This document shows positions 35,703 to 35,839 of a DNA stretch of 35,839 bases, piece by piece (the first letter of the stretch is position 1; each line of letters starts with the position of its first letter). The notes beneath the pieces are model-generated. The model was not told the DNA's origin, did no database searches, and was given only the letters and a program-made list of their open reading frames with translations. The DNA comes from a virus, in IMG/VR virus record IMGVR_UViG_3300025570_000048, positions 1 to 35,839 of that record; one strand, written 5' to 3'. Position numbers and translations under genes: made by a program.

Positions 35703-35839
35703 ATGGAACTGTTTGTTAATCTTAAAGTCCGAACGGTTGGAACTAAAAAGGTTTGGGTTAACATCTTATATGAAAAAGGTCAAGGGTATTGGTGTTACAC
35801 GTTTTACCCTGGGTATAGGTATGAAGTATATGTAAAGTT
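35703..35839 (+). CDS. Unidentified protein, 5' end only
   Basis: An open frame from ATG 35703, one base after the previous stop, to the window edge (45 codons, no stop). The visible part is rich in Tyr, Trp and Val (ILYEKGQGYWCYTFYPGYRY) and strand-like. No family can be named. Confidence 0.55.
   Translation, partial: MELFVNLKVRTVGTKKVWVNILYEKGQGYWCYTFYPGYRYEVYVK

Noticed and set aside
1-35839. tRNA genes, integrase or transposon
   Set aside because: I looked for cloverleaf-like T-loop sequences, recombinase motifs and terminal inverted repeats and found none that I can support by eye; a tRNA scan would settle the first.

Overview
The window is a compact, AT-rich, single-strand-coded stretch of a large lytic tailed phage of the T4 superfamily, most likely a marine myovirus infecting a proteobacterium. 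T4-type hallmarks are UvsX recombinase, a gp41-type DnaB helicase, a T4-type RNase H, phage DHFR, thymidylate synthase and dCMP deaminase, class Ia ribonucleotide reductase with glutaredoxin, late promoters of the TATAAATA type, and head-targeting N-termini like those of T4 internal proteins. Almost all genes abut or overlap (ATGA, TAATG). No tRNA, CRISPR array, insertion sequence or integrase was seen. Host-type promoters are near-perfect sigma-70 boxes (TTGACA or TATACA, usually 17 bp, TATAATAG), which fits a proteobacterial host. Family assignments were made by reading motifs by eye, without database searches.

Layout. (1) 1-722: the tail of an unidentified basic protein and a possible GIY-YIG-like protein. 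(2) 733-6771: a nucleotide/DNA-modification block, with a DUF1599-type protein, a dCMP hydroxymethylase-like thymidylate-synthase paralogue (Asn to Asp specificity switch), dCMP deaminase, a HAD phosphatase, a nucleotidyltransferase-kinase fusion, a glycosyltransferase resembling T4 beta-glucosyltransferase, and a C5-cytosine methyltransferase-like protein. Together they look like a pathway for making hydroxymethyl-dCMP and glycosylating it with a phage-made activated sugar. (3) 6828-12531: replication and recombination, with an AEP primase-like protein, UvsX, two small proteins, gp41 helicase, DHFR, ThyA and a small membrane protein. (4) 12579-14421: four small early-type genes, three of them behind their own promoter, plus a pentapeptide-repeat protein.

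(5) 14435-23291: a late region. After an unidentified protein come five consecutive proteins whose N-termini match the T4 capsid-targeting sequence (M-K-[ST]-[FY]-x-x-[FYLT]-[IL]-x-E). They are a ligase-like nucleotidyltransferase, a Pol-beta-type nucleotidyltransferase, a Lys/Arg-rich protein, a 1398-residue protein with a PARP-like ADP-ribosyltransferase domain, and an NMNAT-like cytidylyltransferase. I predict that these are packaged in the head and delivered with the DNA. (6) 23294-25702: two tail-anchored coiled-coil proteins, four conserved small proteins and a 3TM-type holin. (7) 25880-31710: ribonucleotide metabolism. nrdA is fractured by a split intein whose halves are separated by a GIY-YIG endonuclease gene. 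It is followed by an Acb1-like 2H phosphodiesterase (anti-CBASS), nrdB, glutaredoxin and a small zinc ribbon. (8) 31747-35839: a second GIY-YIG protein, RNase H, a DUF6433-like protein, a DNA-glycosylase-like family protein, a metallophosphoesterase and small proteins, running off the right edge.

Regulation. Three intergenic hairpins (17653-17696, 27935-27991, 31715-31742) cover the ribosome-binding region of the next gene and overlap or enclose a late-promoter-like sequence. This arrangement would silence translation on read-through early RNA and allow it on late RNA, as is known for T4 I-TevI.
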